The position numbers and the translations under genes are program-made. Positions 44,899 to 57,949 of a stretch of DNA of 64,000 nucleotides are shown piece by piece. A model generated the notes under the pieces. The model saw only the letters and a list, made by a program, of their open reading frames with translations, did not search any database and was not told where the DNA came from. The DNA comes from Sodiomyces alkalinus F11 (lineage: Eukaryota > Ascomycota > Sordariomycetes > Glomerellales > Plectosphaerellaceae): the NCBI RefSeq assembly GCF_003711515.1, contig NW_021167080.1:6423464-6487463 (forward strand). The letters are read 5' to 3'. The stretch's first letter is position 1. Each line of letters starts with the position of its first letter.

Positions 44899-45211
44899 TA
44901 ATACGCCAGAATAGCGCAGGACTATATGTATAGATAGTCCTCGCGCACTAGGCACTATACGCACGTATAGTGCCCGGGCCAGGTTCTCTATACGTATATA
45001 TAGCCCCGAAGACTAGGAATAGACCGGTCGTATAAAGAAATAGATAGTCCGGGGCTTAGCGAGGATATATTCCCGGTAAGCCCGCCTTTAGATTAGTAGA
45101 GGATATCTTTATTATACCCTATTTTCTATACCTAAAGGTTATTATTCCGAACCCTAGAAGCCTTAGGTCCGATAATACTGGCTGGCTAGAGATATACCTG
45201 GATAGGGTATA
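44899..45211 (+). repeat. Gypsy-2 5' LTR (313 bp)
   Basis: Identical in length to the 3' copy. It contains an internal palindrome, GGCACTATACGCACGTATAGTGCC.  Differences from the 3' LTR are mostly RIP type. Confidence 0.93.
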
Positions 45212-46499
45212 TTAAATAGTAGTAACTAAGCTTTCGAGTAAGGTTCGCGTACCGTCGCTTAACGCGAGCTATATATCCTACGATTATATAGACACGTAGT
45301 ATACCGATAAAACCTTATAACCTTTAGAATGCTAAGCGAAGACGCCTCTCCTTTACTAGATTAAGGCGTAGAGTATATAAGAATTATAGCCTACTATTTA
45401 TACGTAGGTTCAGCGACTATACTAACTCTACTAAACGAAAAATCGCCGTGGAACTTAAAGCTCCGCTATTATAACCGACGTAAACCTCTTTAACGACTAT
45501 CCATATCCGCGAAGCGCTGAAAGCGCGAAAAATCTTATTAAGTTCCTAGATAATTTCCCGGACCCTATCGCTAATCTCCTTATATCCAAAGATATAGCTT
45601 TACTTAATATAGCTAGGAGGGCCGTGTACGCCCTAAAGATAGCCGGCGCGAGCGGCCTAACCTTAAGAGGAAGAATCTCGCGATTAGAGTCTATATCCGA
45701 TATATTCTACCTAAAGAAATAGATCCGAAGACCGGATAACTTCGTGGACGCCTTTAAAAAATAGCTTAATAGAGAACCTGATTATGGGGAGATCCTAGCG
45801 GGTATAGGAGAACCCCGCGATATTAAGGGGAAATAACCTATATAGCCGTTTATTACTAGTCCCGCTCCTTATATAGGTAAGCTAGATCCTAAGGCTAACT
45901 TAATTAACCGTATTAGAGGGAGCCTTATTAGTGCTAGCCTTATTAATACTAGCCTTACTAGTACTAGCTCCGCTAATACTAGCTCTAATCTACCTAGTTC
46001 CGCCTAGCTTATTATAATAGGGCTTAGGATATAAGAGCTAGGTAGTCGGCGTCGCCTTAAGATCACGGGAGAGCTAGGGGAACCATTATTTACTATAATA
46101 AAGGCTGCCTCGCTCCTTATCCGTCCTACTATAAAGGCCACGAATAAAGAGCCTATAATTAAGGAGGAGGAACTAATATACTTCCTAAATAAATCCTCCT
46201 TATACTAATTAACCGCGTTTTATATATCTCCTACTAAGACTATTATTTATTATTTAAATACTCCAGAACGCTAAACGTCTAACGCCCCCAACGGGGCCTT
46301 TTTAGCTAATTACCCGGTTAACTCCGAGAGTATAGTATCTAACGCCCCTGGGCCTAGCCGTTAAAATATCTGCTAAAGTATTAGTCCGCCGGATAAAACG
46401 CCTCCTCCTCCTCCTCCTCCTCCGGCGTTTATTTAGCCGCCCCTTATAGACGGAGACTAAACGTATATACGTTAGTCGGACTTACTAGCTATTATCGGC

Positions 46500-47600
46500 G
46501 AACTCTAGCGCGGATCGTAATTATAATAACCCTAAATCCGCTTTAAGGCGGACGACCTCGGATACTTTAACTTACCGGAATACTTTACCGTTACCTAGAA
46601 TATCCGTATAGAAGGCACTAAGCTAGTTTTCCTTAATATATTCCGCTTTACGGATATTATAGAGTAATACGCCGGGATAAGCCCCGGGTATAGCGAAGCT
46701 TTTACCCGCGGTATCTCCCGCTACCTACTAGGTAAAGCCTTTAAATAGCTAATAACTATAAACCCTAGACTCCGTGAATAGTACAATAAGAACGCTACTC
46801 TAAAGAATTAAAAGGATAGTTTAGAGAGCCGATTCCAGCTCCCGCGCGAAGAAGCCGAGTACCGATTATATAAGGAAAAGTATACCCTAAAAGATATCGT
46901 AAACTGCTATAATATCCGCGTATTCGTGGATAATATTACCCGACTTATAAAGGCTACTAATAAACCCTAAGGAAAGCTCTTATCTATTATTTAGGATAAG
47001 CTTAATGCTAACCTAGCCGCGACTATAGTCTGACCAGGCCTTAAGATAAAGTTAGCCGACTTCTTAAATTCCCTAATAAACCTAATACTAGGATAGTACC
47101 GGAACTACACTTAAGGAGTCTAAAAGCACTATATTAGCCGATATAGCCTCCTTAAGCCAGACCGCGGAACGTATAGCGCTTTACCCCTTATTATAGTAGT
47201 TTAGTAACCCGCGCCGCGGTACTATAATAGGCGCTTAACGCTTAAGCGCCGCCGAATACCGTAGCCTAACCGCTACTCCCCTAATCCTAGCTAACTCTAT
47301 TGCTAAAATAAGAATCGCGCGCTTCCTACGCCGAACGCTAACCGTTATACTAATAATAAGGGTTAGCGACTCCTAACTAATAACGCTAACGAATAGTCTA
47401 ATCGCCGATATAAAGACTATCGCCGCGATTACTCCTAAGACTAAGTTAACGCCTCCGCTAAAAAAGCCGCCGTTAAGCCTATATCCGGAGCTAAAACTAA
47501 CGTAGAACCTAAGTACTACTATACGAATAAGAACTCCGAGGGTTTTATAGACTCCGAGGACGATAATAGCGCGGGTAGCCAATAAAGTAACTAACTATAC
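46500..47600 (+). pseudogene. Gypsy-2 gag remnant
   Basis: Plus-strand reading from about 46545 contains KADDLGYFNLPEYF, then LVFLNIFRFTDIIE, LESRFQLPREEAEYRLYKEK and KDIVNCYNIRVFVDNITRLI, the layout of gypsy gag capsid regions. The tail (47500-47580) is acidic (EGFIDSEDDNSAG). A zinc knuckle is not evident. TAG/TAA codons interrupt. Confidence 0.7.
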
Positions 47601-47699
47601 TAGGTCGCTAATAGACCCGGATTTATACCTAAGTACGCTAATCTTTATTAGGTATATTAGGAGTATAGTAAATACTATTAGCCTATAAGATTAAATCTA

Positions 47700-50600
47700 G
47701 AGACTATCCAATACAAGAAGACCTACTCTTAGCTATACTAATTAGAGGAGTAAAGCAGATAGGACTCGCTGCTAATAAGTATATCGATTCTACTAAGCGC
47801 GCTATATTATAAGATATAGGATCGATAAAGACCCTAGGATAGGCCACCTTTACCGTGCTAATTTAAGGTATAGTAGGCGATAAGAAGAAGATTAGCCGCT
47901 TATACGTTAGGGCTTAAATCGTGCCTAAGCTTAACACCGGTCTTCTCCTAGGATAGGAGTTTAATTATTCTAATAGGCTAAATATCCTTAATACGTAAGA
48001 AGTTATTCATATTAGCGCTTACCGGGACTTAATAGTTCCCGTAAGGGTATTCGCTAAATATTCTTTAATTTAGCGGAAACTTAAGGCCGCTAAACGTTTA
48101 GTTATCCCGCTACGAATATATGGGTTCGTGCTAATTAATAAGCCCGATATTAACCTTAATTCTATAGAGTTTTCCCAGATATAAAGGGCTTTCCGAACTA
48201 TAACCTTAATAACTAGTCTATAATACCTATCTTTAACGCCGATAACTAGCTATTAGTCGTCGCTAAAGGTACTAAGCTAGGTTACGTGGAGTTATTCTAG
48301 ATAGATAGTTATTAGTATACCAACTACGATAACGGGCGAGATATTCTACTTAAATATCTAGAGGAAGAACCGCTTAATAAGGCCGAAGGGGACGTTTTCT
48401 ATAGGTATATTACTTCTAAAGATAAGCTAGGTATCGCTAAAAGCCTAAACGCCCCTATAGAGATTTTTAAAAAGGGGGTAATAATCTACCGCTATAATAA
48501 CCGGTTTATACGCCGGTTTAGTAAGATTATTAAGAAGTATCCGAAGGTTTAGACCGACTAAGACGTTATTAATATATATCCCGAGGAGTATATAAAGGCC
48601 CCTTTAATCGACGGATAGTATAATTAAAAGATTAGCTAAAAGCTATATCCCCTTAGCCGTAACGACTAGCGATTTTTGGATAAGACCGTTAACGAACTCT
48701 ATAAGTAAGGACGAATAGAATAGCCGACTTAGCCTATACTATTCGGGGCCTTAGTATTTATTATATAGCGAACCGTAAACGGGAAGCGTAAAGGCCGAAT
48801 AGTAGTTAATCTCTATACCCTAAATAAGGTTACTATTCCCGATATATACCCGATACCATTATAGGACAAAGTAATCTAGTGCCTCCGGGGGAAGAAGTTT
48901 ATTTCCGTTATCGACGCTTAAGCCTTCTTCTATTAGTTCCCGGTATATAAGCCGTACCGTAAAAGGTTTACTATTATCTTATATTAAGGATAAGAGCGTT
49001 TAAAGGTCGTGCTTATAGGCTTCCGTAATTCGCTAGTCTATATCTAACGCTATATAGATAAGCTACTCTAACCGTATAAGAAGTTCGCCGCCGCCTTTAT
49101 TAACGATATTATTATAGCCTCCGATACTAAGGTAGAATACGCCTAGTATCTAAAAGCCGTCCTATTATTATTTAGCTAGAAACGGATCTTTATCTCCTCG
49201 GGTAAATCCTTTATCGGTTACCTATTAGTATAGCTTTTAGGATTTAAGGTCGACGCTTTCGGCCTCTTTAACACGAAGGAATATACTAAGGCCTTATAAA
49301 GGATCCGCCTACTATTATCGCTTTAATCGCTTAAGTAATAGATTAGTATAACCGGATAGCTATAGCACTTTATCCCGAGGTTCGGCTACTAAATTACCTC
49401 CCTCTAATAACGGAAGACTACCCTACTCACGGAGGCTTATTAACTCGGAAAGGACTAGGGCTAAATATATAAGGCCTATACTAAATAAACGGTATTTAAG
49501 CTTACGACTAAAAAGATAGTATCGTTTAAGGATATCACGGACGCACTTACCTTTAATATCTGCCTTTTCCACTATAACCTAGGGAAGATCCTCTTTATCT
49601 AGCTAAACGCCTTTAAGGAGCACGGGTTCTCCGCTATACTATTCTAGCTCGTCGATAAGACTAAATAGCTTATTAAAGGCACTATTAATAAAACCCTTAT
49701 TCGTCTAGTACTTTATATTAGTAAAGGTCTTAATATAGCCGAGTAGAAGTATTAGCCGACCGAACTAGAGGTCGCCTACTTAGTATGGGCTATTCGTAAG
49801 ACCCGAACTATTATTTAATCCGCTTATCGTAATCCGACCGTTATTCTTACGGACTACGCCGCCAACGTTAGTATTATAAAGTCTACTACGCTATATAGTA
49901 TAGATAAGACTAGGTTAAATATAAAGCTTATCCTCTCCTCGGAGTTTCTTAACTAGTTCTAGTTAGACTATCGGTATATCCCCGGGAAAATAAACGTCGT
50001 GGCTAACGCCTTATTACGGCTAGCCACGATAAACCCTCCGGAAGCAGAAGATAATAGGGAACTAAAACGGATTTAGCGTGATTAGGCTATTTATTACTTC
50101 TCCGAGCTTAAAATAAACGCCGATCTACGATAAAGAATTAGCGATAATTATACTAACGATACTAAATAAGGACTTATCCTTACCTAGCTATAGGACTATA
50201 ATTCGCCGGTTAAGATTCTTTTCGAGTTAGAAAACGGTCTCCTTTACTATCTAGAATAAAGCGGGAAGCGTCGGCTTTATATCCTATTCTCCCTATATTA
50301 GGAGTTTATTTAAGCCGCCTATAATAAGCGTTACTACTTTAGCGTTAAAAGAACTTAGTATAAGCTAGTTAGCCAATTTATTATTCCTAAGCTCTATAAG
50401 GAAATTAAGGCCTATATCGCTAATTACACGATATATACTACTAATTAGACTAATTATTAACGCCCGCTTAGCGAGTCATAACTAATTATAACTCCCCTTA
50501 TTCCGTTCTATACTATCGCTATAGATTTTATTATCGGTTTACCTAAGGTGCCCTCGGCTAGCTCTCCTTAGTAAAGGGAGGGCTTTCCTTTATTTAACTC

Positions 50601-51360
50601 CCTCCTTATAGTAACGGATAAATTTACTAAGGCGACCCTCCTTATTCCGGGGTATACTTCCTATACCGCGGAGGACTAAGCTTATATCCTCTTTTAGTTC
50701 CTCTAGCTCGGTAATTAGGGTATTCCCTAAGGGATTATTTTAGATTATAACCCTAAATTCCTATCCGCTTTCTAGATAGCGCTTTAGAAGGAGGCGGGCA
50801 CGCTACTTAAGTTCTTAATAGTATAGTACTCGTAGATAGACGGACTATCCGAACGGAAGAATTAGATAGTTAAGATTATTATCCGTATATTCCTCGCTAT
50901 ATATCTAAACGTATTATAGATAAAGGGTATTATCGCGTTATAGTTTAACTTAAATAACGCTTTTAGCGAAGTCTTAGGGTATTTACTAAATAAACTACTA
51001 TATGGCACACGAATAAACGGTCCCCTTAATATAATCGGCAATACGAACCCGCGGTTTACTCGGAAACTATTCTAGGAAGACGCTAAACTGTTTATCGTCT
51101 TAGCCTAAATATATATAAAAAGACTATACGATAAGAAGTATCGTAGTATTCGGTTCGCTTTAGGGGACTTCGTCTTTATTAAGCTCGGGTATAGCTACTC
51201 GTTACCTAGTAAACCCTTAATAAAGCTTAGTTAGTAACGAATAGGACTATTTAAGATTAAGGAATAGGTCTTACTACTAGTATACCGGCTAGAACTGCCC
51301 GTAACACTTAATATCTATCCCATTATTAGCATTACGTATCCATAACTAGCGAAGGAACTA
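47700..51360 (+). pseudogene. Gypsy-2 pol: RT, RNase H, integrase remnants
   Basis: RT at about 48700-49260 reads KGRIVVNLYTLNKVTIPDIY, KFISVIDA and FINDIIIASDTK (FIDD expected). RNase H with a conserved FIPRFGYY-type connection follows at 49300-50060. Integrase at about 50370-51330 gives PFYTIAIDFIIGLPKV, LIVTDKFTKATLLIPGYTSY, DGLSERKN and GDFVFIKLG. Interrupted by RIP stops. No chromodomain seen. Confidence 0.88.
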
Positions 51361-51989
51361 GGTTCGGACCTATTCCCCGGCCGAATAGCCGATAAAAGTC
51401 CTATTCGCCCTAGTAACCCCGATAAGAATAGGTATAAATAGCGCGACTTATATAAGCACTATAAGATTAAAGCTATCCTGGATAAAAGAGTTACTTAAAA
51501 AGGCTATAGTAAGCCCCGTGTTAAGTACTTAATTTATTAGAAGGGATAGCCTAGTTAATATAACATTTAGATACCTAAGGAAGCTATAGACGTACTAGAA
51601 ATAGTTAAAGCCTTTAAAGAACGATAAAGAGCCTTAGAAACGCTATAAGTAGTAACGAAGGAAGTAAAGGCGAATAAGGCATTTAAGCTAGGAGATATTA
51701 AAGGATTTAGGGTATTAAAGAATACTCGAGATAAAGAACCTTTAACGACTACTAGTATAGCCACGTAGCCGCGTGACTTACTAAGGTCACCGCTTAAATC
51801 ACCCACGGTAACCGAATACTATTCACGTATAATAAGGAAGGTATAAGGGAAAGCGCGAGGGCTATTATCTTATATTTAATGGGAAGGTATATATAACTAG
51901 AATAACGTAGAATACTAAAAAGCTCTACACCGCTCCGCTAGATTAGCTATACCCCTAGAACGGGTATAAAATTTATACTAGAGCTATCC

Positions 51990-53763
51990 TCTCCTATATT
52001 CTTCTACTCTTTACCACTATAGTAAGCTTTATATATATCGTGATCCCTAGAGTTCCCTTACATATTTACTATTACTACTCGTAGGGTAAATAAGCGTAGA
52101 CCCCCGATTATCTTTGTTTTATATTAAGTATATACCCTTCTATATATATTTTATTCTTTATTATATTTATAGCCTATTAGTATATTGTTAAATACCTATT
52201 AGCTATTAAACGGTTAAAGGATAGTATATTCGAATACTAGTTCTTTAGATTCTTCTATAGGGGACGTATAGGCGAAGACCTACCGCTCAAAGGATACTTC
52301 TATACTATTATACTATTTAGTAATAAGAGTTTGCTTATTTCTAAGCTCTCTATATCGGGCGCTATATTCCGTGTTTAGCATAGAGATAATAAAGAAATCG
52401 TTATAGACTACTAAAGCCGCGCCACCGTATTAGGCTAAAATAACCCCCTTACCTATACCCTACGTCGAATAGTATTTACTCCTATAGTCGAGGTAAATCG
52501 TGTAGTTAGTATAGACGACGCTAAAGTAATCGCCCTCGTCTATCCCTAGCCTTAGTTTTTACTAGATTATAATTTAGACGTGTAAAATTAGACTAGACCT
52601 AAGTAAATATTTAAGTAATACCTTAGAAGTATACCTAGATATAACGCGCTATAAGGGCCGGACGGCCGGTTTTTACCCGATCCGCTATCCGCCACGCGCG
52701 GTACTAACCCTTCTACGCTATAGAATAATAATACCCTAACTATGTTTACTATCCGGTTAGGTATAAGTGGTATTAATATAGCCGCTCTATTCTTACCTAC
52801 TAATATCACTATAATAGATAGAGTAATACCCGGCTATATTCTATAGTAAATAAACGAACTCGCTTACCTAGTACTTAAACTAGCGGACGTAGTAGAGGTT
52901 CGCTATAGGGGCGATATCGATAAGGCTATATTCCTAGCCAGAACGGGGGACTATAATAGTCTTATTAAGCATTATATCGTATCCGTCGGGTAATTCCTTT
53001 AATTACCCGCCTAGAGAATAACGCTAACTATCCTATAAGGCGTCGATATTCTCGCCTAGCTATATTTAGGTATATTTAGTAATACTACTACGATAGCTAT
53101 CCTAATAACTACCGCTATACGCTCCGGCGGCCTTAAAAGACTATACTAGGGCTATATAAGCTCCCCGACGGCTAAAAGGTTCTTCTTTAGGCCTGGCTAG
53201 GAGATAGTTTAGATATAGGGTTATAAATACCTAGCTAAATATCTATTTACCCGTAATACCGGCTATGTATATAAGGAATTTATATATAACGGGTAAAAGC
53301 TAAGCTTATTTGTCTAGCGAGGATATAGTATTATACTACCCGCGCTAGTAGGGATATAGGCTAAAAACTTCCTTAAGGACTATATTATCCCTAGCGAAGT
53401 TTAGAATACCGTGGGGTTACCCTTCCTTCTCGCGCTTTAGTGTATAGAAGACGCGATATAGATTACCGCGCTTAGCCCTAATAGAAGTATAGACCTAACT
53501 AAATATACACTAATAGCTAATAGGTTTAGTAAGCACTAAACGCGCGCGTGGGATCTTATACTCTATACTACCGCCCTCGCTAACTTTTATAATAAGCCGG
53601 GAAATAAGGGCGTTATCTTATCGTACGATATCGATCGCGCCGAGCTAGATAAATATGCGGCGGAGGTTACCTCCGCCGATATCGAGGACTTACTTAAGGT
53701 CGACGAGGAATATTAGGGTTTCCCCGATAAGGAAGCCGAGTTAGCTAAAGTAGAAGAAATCTA
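51990..53763 (+). pseudogene. Unrecognised coding-like region 3' of Gypsy-2 integrase
   Basis: The last part is clearest: in plus sense near 53490-53763 one frame gives LTKYTLIANRFSKH, ALANFYNKPGNKGVILSYDI and DRAELDKYAAEVTSADIEDL, then an acidic end and a stop. Earlier parts (52500-53400) read as protein-like segments broken by TAG/TAA. No family recognised. It may be an extra ORF of the element or captured DNA. The segment from 53764 to 54366 has no coding signal beyond a T-rich tract at 54055-54110. Confidence 0.5.
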
Positions 53764-54366
53764 AGTGCACGCTTATTTAGGAAAAGAATAAAGGGTTTAG
53801 TAATATATATAATCTATTTAGCTTAGGAGTCTATTTGGTTCCTATAGTCTATAGTTAGTATTCGGTATTCGGGTATATAGAATAATTACGAGTATATTAG
53901 GTATACGAGCTTTAGTATTGAGGTTATATCACTTATATTTTAGTTCGGGAGTTTAGATTTCCGCCTATAATAGAATAGATATATACTAAGGTAAGGACGG
54001 CGTATACGTGCGTTATCGTAAAAAGATATATAGGCGGTTTATTTAGTTATATTAATTTTTTTTTCTCCTTCTTCTTTTCGTTATTTATTTTAGTCTTCCT
54101 TATTATTCGTTATCGCATAAAGCGCGATAGTATTATATAACCGCTAACACAGCGCGAAAAAGTTAATAAATAGCGTAGCTAGCGTATAATATATTCTATC
54201 CCCTATTTCCTTTCGTTATAAACGCCGTCCGTTTATATAGATTGTAAGTACCGACTACTCTATCCAGTACGCCTAACACGCCGGCCGCGTATACGTCGTA
54301 TACCTTATCACCTAACGGCTCCTTAAGACGCCCGCGGGATATAGGCCTTTTTTTGCCCGGGGTATA

Positions 54367-54679
54367 TAATACGCCGGAATAGCGTAGGACTATACGCATA
54401 GATAGTCCTCGTGCGCTAGGCACTATACGCACGTATAGTGCCCGGGCCGGGTTCCCCATATATACGTATGGCCCCGAAGACCAGGAATAGACCGGTCGTA
54501 TAGAGAAATAGATAGTCCGGGGCTCGCCGAGGATATATTCCCGGTAAGCCCGCCTTTAGATTAGTAGAGGATATCTTTATTACACCCTATTTTCTATATC
54601 TAAAGGTCGCTATTCCGAACCCTAAAAGCCCTAGGTCCGATAGTACTGGCTGGCCAGAGATATATCTGGACAGGGCATA
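54367..54679 (+). repeat. Gypsy-2 3' LTR (313 bp)
   Basis: Starts TAATACGCCGG (TGATACGCC before RIP) and ends GGGCATA. Followed by TSD TTATT. Confidence 0.93.
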
Positions 54680-54684
54680 TTATT

Positions 54685-56102
54685 ATTCGTGGACTTATTA
54701 TTGGGTTTATTCTCCTAACGACGCTATACGTATTTACCTATCTTCTTATATTCCTCGTGCTTCTTCTAGATAGTCTTCCTTCTATATTCCGGGGCCTTAT
54801 TAGCGTATATAATAAAGAACTAGCTCTTTAGATATCTATTACTATACGTCTCGTACTTAGGAGGGTTATAGTCTTAATCTTTACTAGGCTAGGACTTAAT
54901 TACGGCGTTATTATTATTAGATATCTCGAAGTCCTCGGACTTAGCCTTAAAGTAAAGGTCGTCGAGCAGGGCCCTTAAATTAATAGTCTTCTTACTTATA
55001 TATCTTTCTATAAGTACCGAATACTTACCTTTAATAGCTACAAGGATTATATATATATCTTCCTTATTACTACTTAAACTAATCCGGTTATCGAGCTATT
55101 TCCTAATAGCGTATATCCTCTATAGCTATGTAGAGGTTAACCTAAAATCCTTGATTTTTATAGTATTCTATTCCTATACTAAGGCTATTATAGCTTTTCT
55201 AATACACGGGGAACTATATCCTTTACTGCCTTAAGTAGTTCGTGCGGATCTATATCGTCTTTTTTCTATGTAAAGCCTTCTAGCCAAAGCTTTATAGGCT
55301 TAACTATAGTTAGAAGAGCGCTATAGACTATTACCCTTTATTAACGTATCGTTCCATTACGTGGGTGGTCTTAGGGGTAGTCTATAATATCTAATAGCTC
55401 GTAGCTAGCTATTAAGGCCTTAACTTCGTATTCCTAATTGTTATAGTCAGTATCTTCTTTAAGAAGAGAAAACTTAATTTATATCGGTTATATCTTTAGA
55501 TTAATAACTAGCTACTTTATAAAGTCGTTTTACGGATTACTTTATCGTTAAGGCAGTTAATGATCCTTTAGGGAGGGGGGGTTATATATTCGACGTCGAG
55601 TATCTTAAGGCTCGTCGGTTTTAAAGAATGATAGACCGAAAGACTATCTAATACTCTCTCTAACATCTTAAGGTATATCCCTTTAGTTATTCTTAAGGGT
55701 ACTAACGAGGTTTTATATATTATCTATAGCTACTCTTCATCAGTTGGGGGTTATGCTTTAGTTCTGTTATTACGCTTATATATTAGCCTTTATTTCTTCT
55801 TAAAGGCGCGCCTTGTCGTATTCCTCTTCTTCGTCTTCTAGGACTACTCCTAGCGATTCTTATAGTCTCGAGGGCCCTACTTAGCTATATAGCATTTCGC
55901 GAACTATCTTATCTACGCGTTATTATAATGCATTTTAGTATTGTAGATACATAGAAAATCCGTGAAAACTTTACTTTAATCCTAAAAAAGGATCGAAAGG
56001 TGGTATCCAACCTGGGAAAAGGGCTAGACGATTAAGGATCAGAGATCCTATTAACTTTTTAACCTATTTACTTCTTAATTACGGAAGTACGGGCTTATAA
56101 TC
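54685..56102 (-). pseudogene. Copia-2 gag remnant
   Basis: Minus-strand reading at 54760-55130 gives LDNRISLSSNKEDIYIILVA, RALLDDLYFKAKSEDFEISN and a basic stretch with PEYRRKTI, like copia gag around its former zinc-knuckle part. TAG/TAA codons interrupt. It ends at the primer site (56090-56102) next to the 5' LTR. Confidence 0.72.
56090..56102 (-). promoter_or_regulatory. Copia-2 primer-binding site
   Basis: The minus strand reads GATTATAAGCCCG directly beside the 5' LTR, close to the GTTATAAGCCCGG of the other copia-type elements. Complementary to the initiator tRNA-Met anticodon arm after undoing TG-to-TA. Confidence 0.7.
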
Positions 56103-56164
56103 TGTAGAGAGTATAATATAAAGCGTGTATATTAAGTGTATAGAAAAAGAGAGCTACCTAGATC

Positions 56165-56382
56165 TATCAGAACAATCGGGTTAAGGTACCGCGGAATTAT
56201 CTATATCTTATTTCTCTAGACTTAAGGGTATAAGTCTAGAGCACTATTTATACTAAGCTTTGGGTGCGGGGAGGCCCGTGTTAAGTACCCGAGGTCGCCG
56301 ACTATATATACGGTTATACCTAATAACCTCCTTAATATAACCCCTGATTAGGTGGAAGTCCAGCACGCTATAGCGTATAATA
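56165..56382 (-). repeat. LTR-3 3' LTR (218 bp)
   Basis: Same length as 59439-59656. Differences are mostly transitions at CA/TG sites. Confidence 0.92.
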
Positions 56383-57090
56383 TATCCCCCTAGAACTATA
56401 GAATTAATTCTAACTATTCTAAAAACCAAAATCTAGTAACGGTGCCTAGATATTAATCGTAGGATTAACGGCTTTTTAAAAAGCACGTATTATAAACAGA
56501 AAAGACGATTAAAACGAACGTAGTTAATCTATAGATCGTTATAAAAACAGAACTAAAATAATAGTAGCGTTAATCGCTCTGTTCTATTACTAGTCCGTCG
56601 CTTATTCCTCCCGTATATCTCGCTGTAGCGGCGGCTTCTTCGGTATCTCGAAAGTGAAGTGGGAGGAATCCCTATATCGTACTGCCGACCGACGGTTCCT
56701 CTATGGCCTACTGTTCTCTTCTGTAGATTACCTATTAGCAGAGGAAGAGGAAGTAGTAGTACGAGTAGTAGGAAGAGGAGTAGTGGTAGGAGGAGTAGCC
56801 GCAGGAAGAGCAGCTATAGGAGGATCTGGTTTAGGCAAAAGAAAGCCTATAGGTTATAGAGTTATAGAACCATTAGAATCCTCTTCTTTAGCTTATTCCG
56901 TAATATCGGGAGGTGGTAATAGATGCATAGCGGCGGCTAATGCCACGATAGGTACCGTAGTGGTAGTAGGTACTCTAACTTTAAGCATAGTGGCAGTGGT
57001 TACTCTAACTCTAAAGGCAGTGGTACTAGTAAAGGTTAAAGCCGTGGAGGCCTTCGAGGCTAAAGGCGTTAACGAAGTCGTTATTATTAG

Positions 57091-57486
57091 AGTAGGGTTA
57101 GTCCGACTAGGGCACTTGGTTATTCCGACTAGGGCACTACTGAGAGCACCTTATGCCAGCCGCCGCCACTTCCTATTATACTTAGATACTTCTATATAAT
57201 CTACGTGCCTATCTTATCTATACGTCTAATTACGATATCTTCTAACTATTTAATTAACGATATCGTCGCTTATTCGTTCAATTGACGATATCGTCGCTTG
57301 TTCGTTTAATTAACGATATCGTCGCTTGTTCAATTAATAATATCGTTGCTTGTTTGATTGACGATATCGTTAGTAGATTATATAGAAGTATCTAGGTACA
57401 ATCGGAAGTGACACTGGCTGGGATCAGGTGCTGTCAGTAGTGCCCCAGTCGGAATAACCAAGTGCCCTAGTCAGACTAACCCCACC
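57091..57486. repeat. Hairpin insertion: about 105-bp inverted repeats around a tandem array
   Basis: 57091 to about 57203 and the reverse complement of about 57374-57486 match closely (GGGTTAGTC, GACTAGGGCACTTGGTTATT, ACTTCTATATAATCTAC). Between them lie four to five imperfect units of about 30 bp around ACGATATCGTCGCTTGTTCG. The structure is MITE-like. No certain TSD could be assigned. A 181-codon open frame at 56654-57199 runs into the left arm and is probably fortuitous. Confidence 0.82.
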
Positions 57487-57949
57487 CTATTATTATAGGT
57501 GGAAAAACCGTAATAGCTCTCGAGGCTAAAGGTGTTATTAAGGGCGTTAACGGCACTGAGGCTGCTACGGAAGGAGTAGTATTCGGCCTCGGAATAACTA
57601 AAGGAGCCGAAAGCGTGTCTGCCTCTGCTAGCGACGTTATTAACGATATCGTCGTTAATATCACCCCCCTAGAAATCGACGATTGATTCAATAACCCTTT
57701 TTCTTTCTCTTTAAACAACATATCTTCTTCCTCTTTAAGTAACCTATCTTCTTCCTCTTTAAATAACCCTTTTTCTTCTATAGCTAACCTATTCGGAATG
57801 ACCTATACTGCGGTATATCGAACGGTGGCACCTCGTAAAGGCTATAATTCCTTAATCGTTGAGTTATGCTGCAAAGCTCTCTCGTGGTCAAAACTGACGA
57901 TCTGTTGACTAGGTAGTCGCGATGCTACTTTCCGTGCCTTCGACGTCGC

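Larger units (their letters stand above)
44899..54679 (+). mobile_element. Gypsy-2: RIP-inactivated Ty3/gypsy element
   Basis: Two 313-bp LTRs (44899-45211, 54367-54679). The TSD is TTATC (44894-44898) on the left and TTATT (54680-54684) on the right. The right copy is followed by A, so its C was in CpA and was open to RIP, while the left copy is followed by T. Gag, RT, RNase H and integrase read in plus sense. At 9.8 kb, about 2.4 kb lies 3' of integrase. It is inserted in Copia-2. Confidence 0.93.

Noticed and set aside
51567..51806. 79-codon minus-strand frame after Gypsy-2 integrase
   Set aside because: Short frame left open by chance in RIP-modified DNA; the sense strand is the coding strand of the element.
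56654..57199. 181-codon Val/Ala/Gly-rich open frame in LTR-3
   Set aside because: It is opposite to the element's coding sense, low-complexity and ends inside the hairpin arm.
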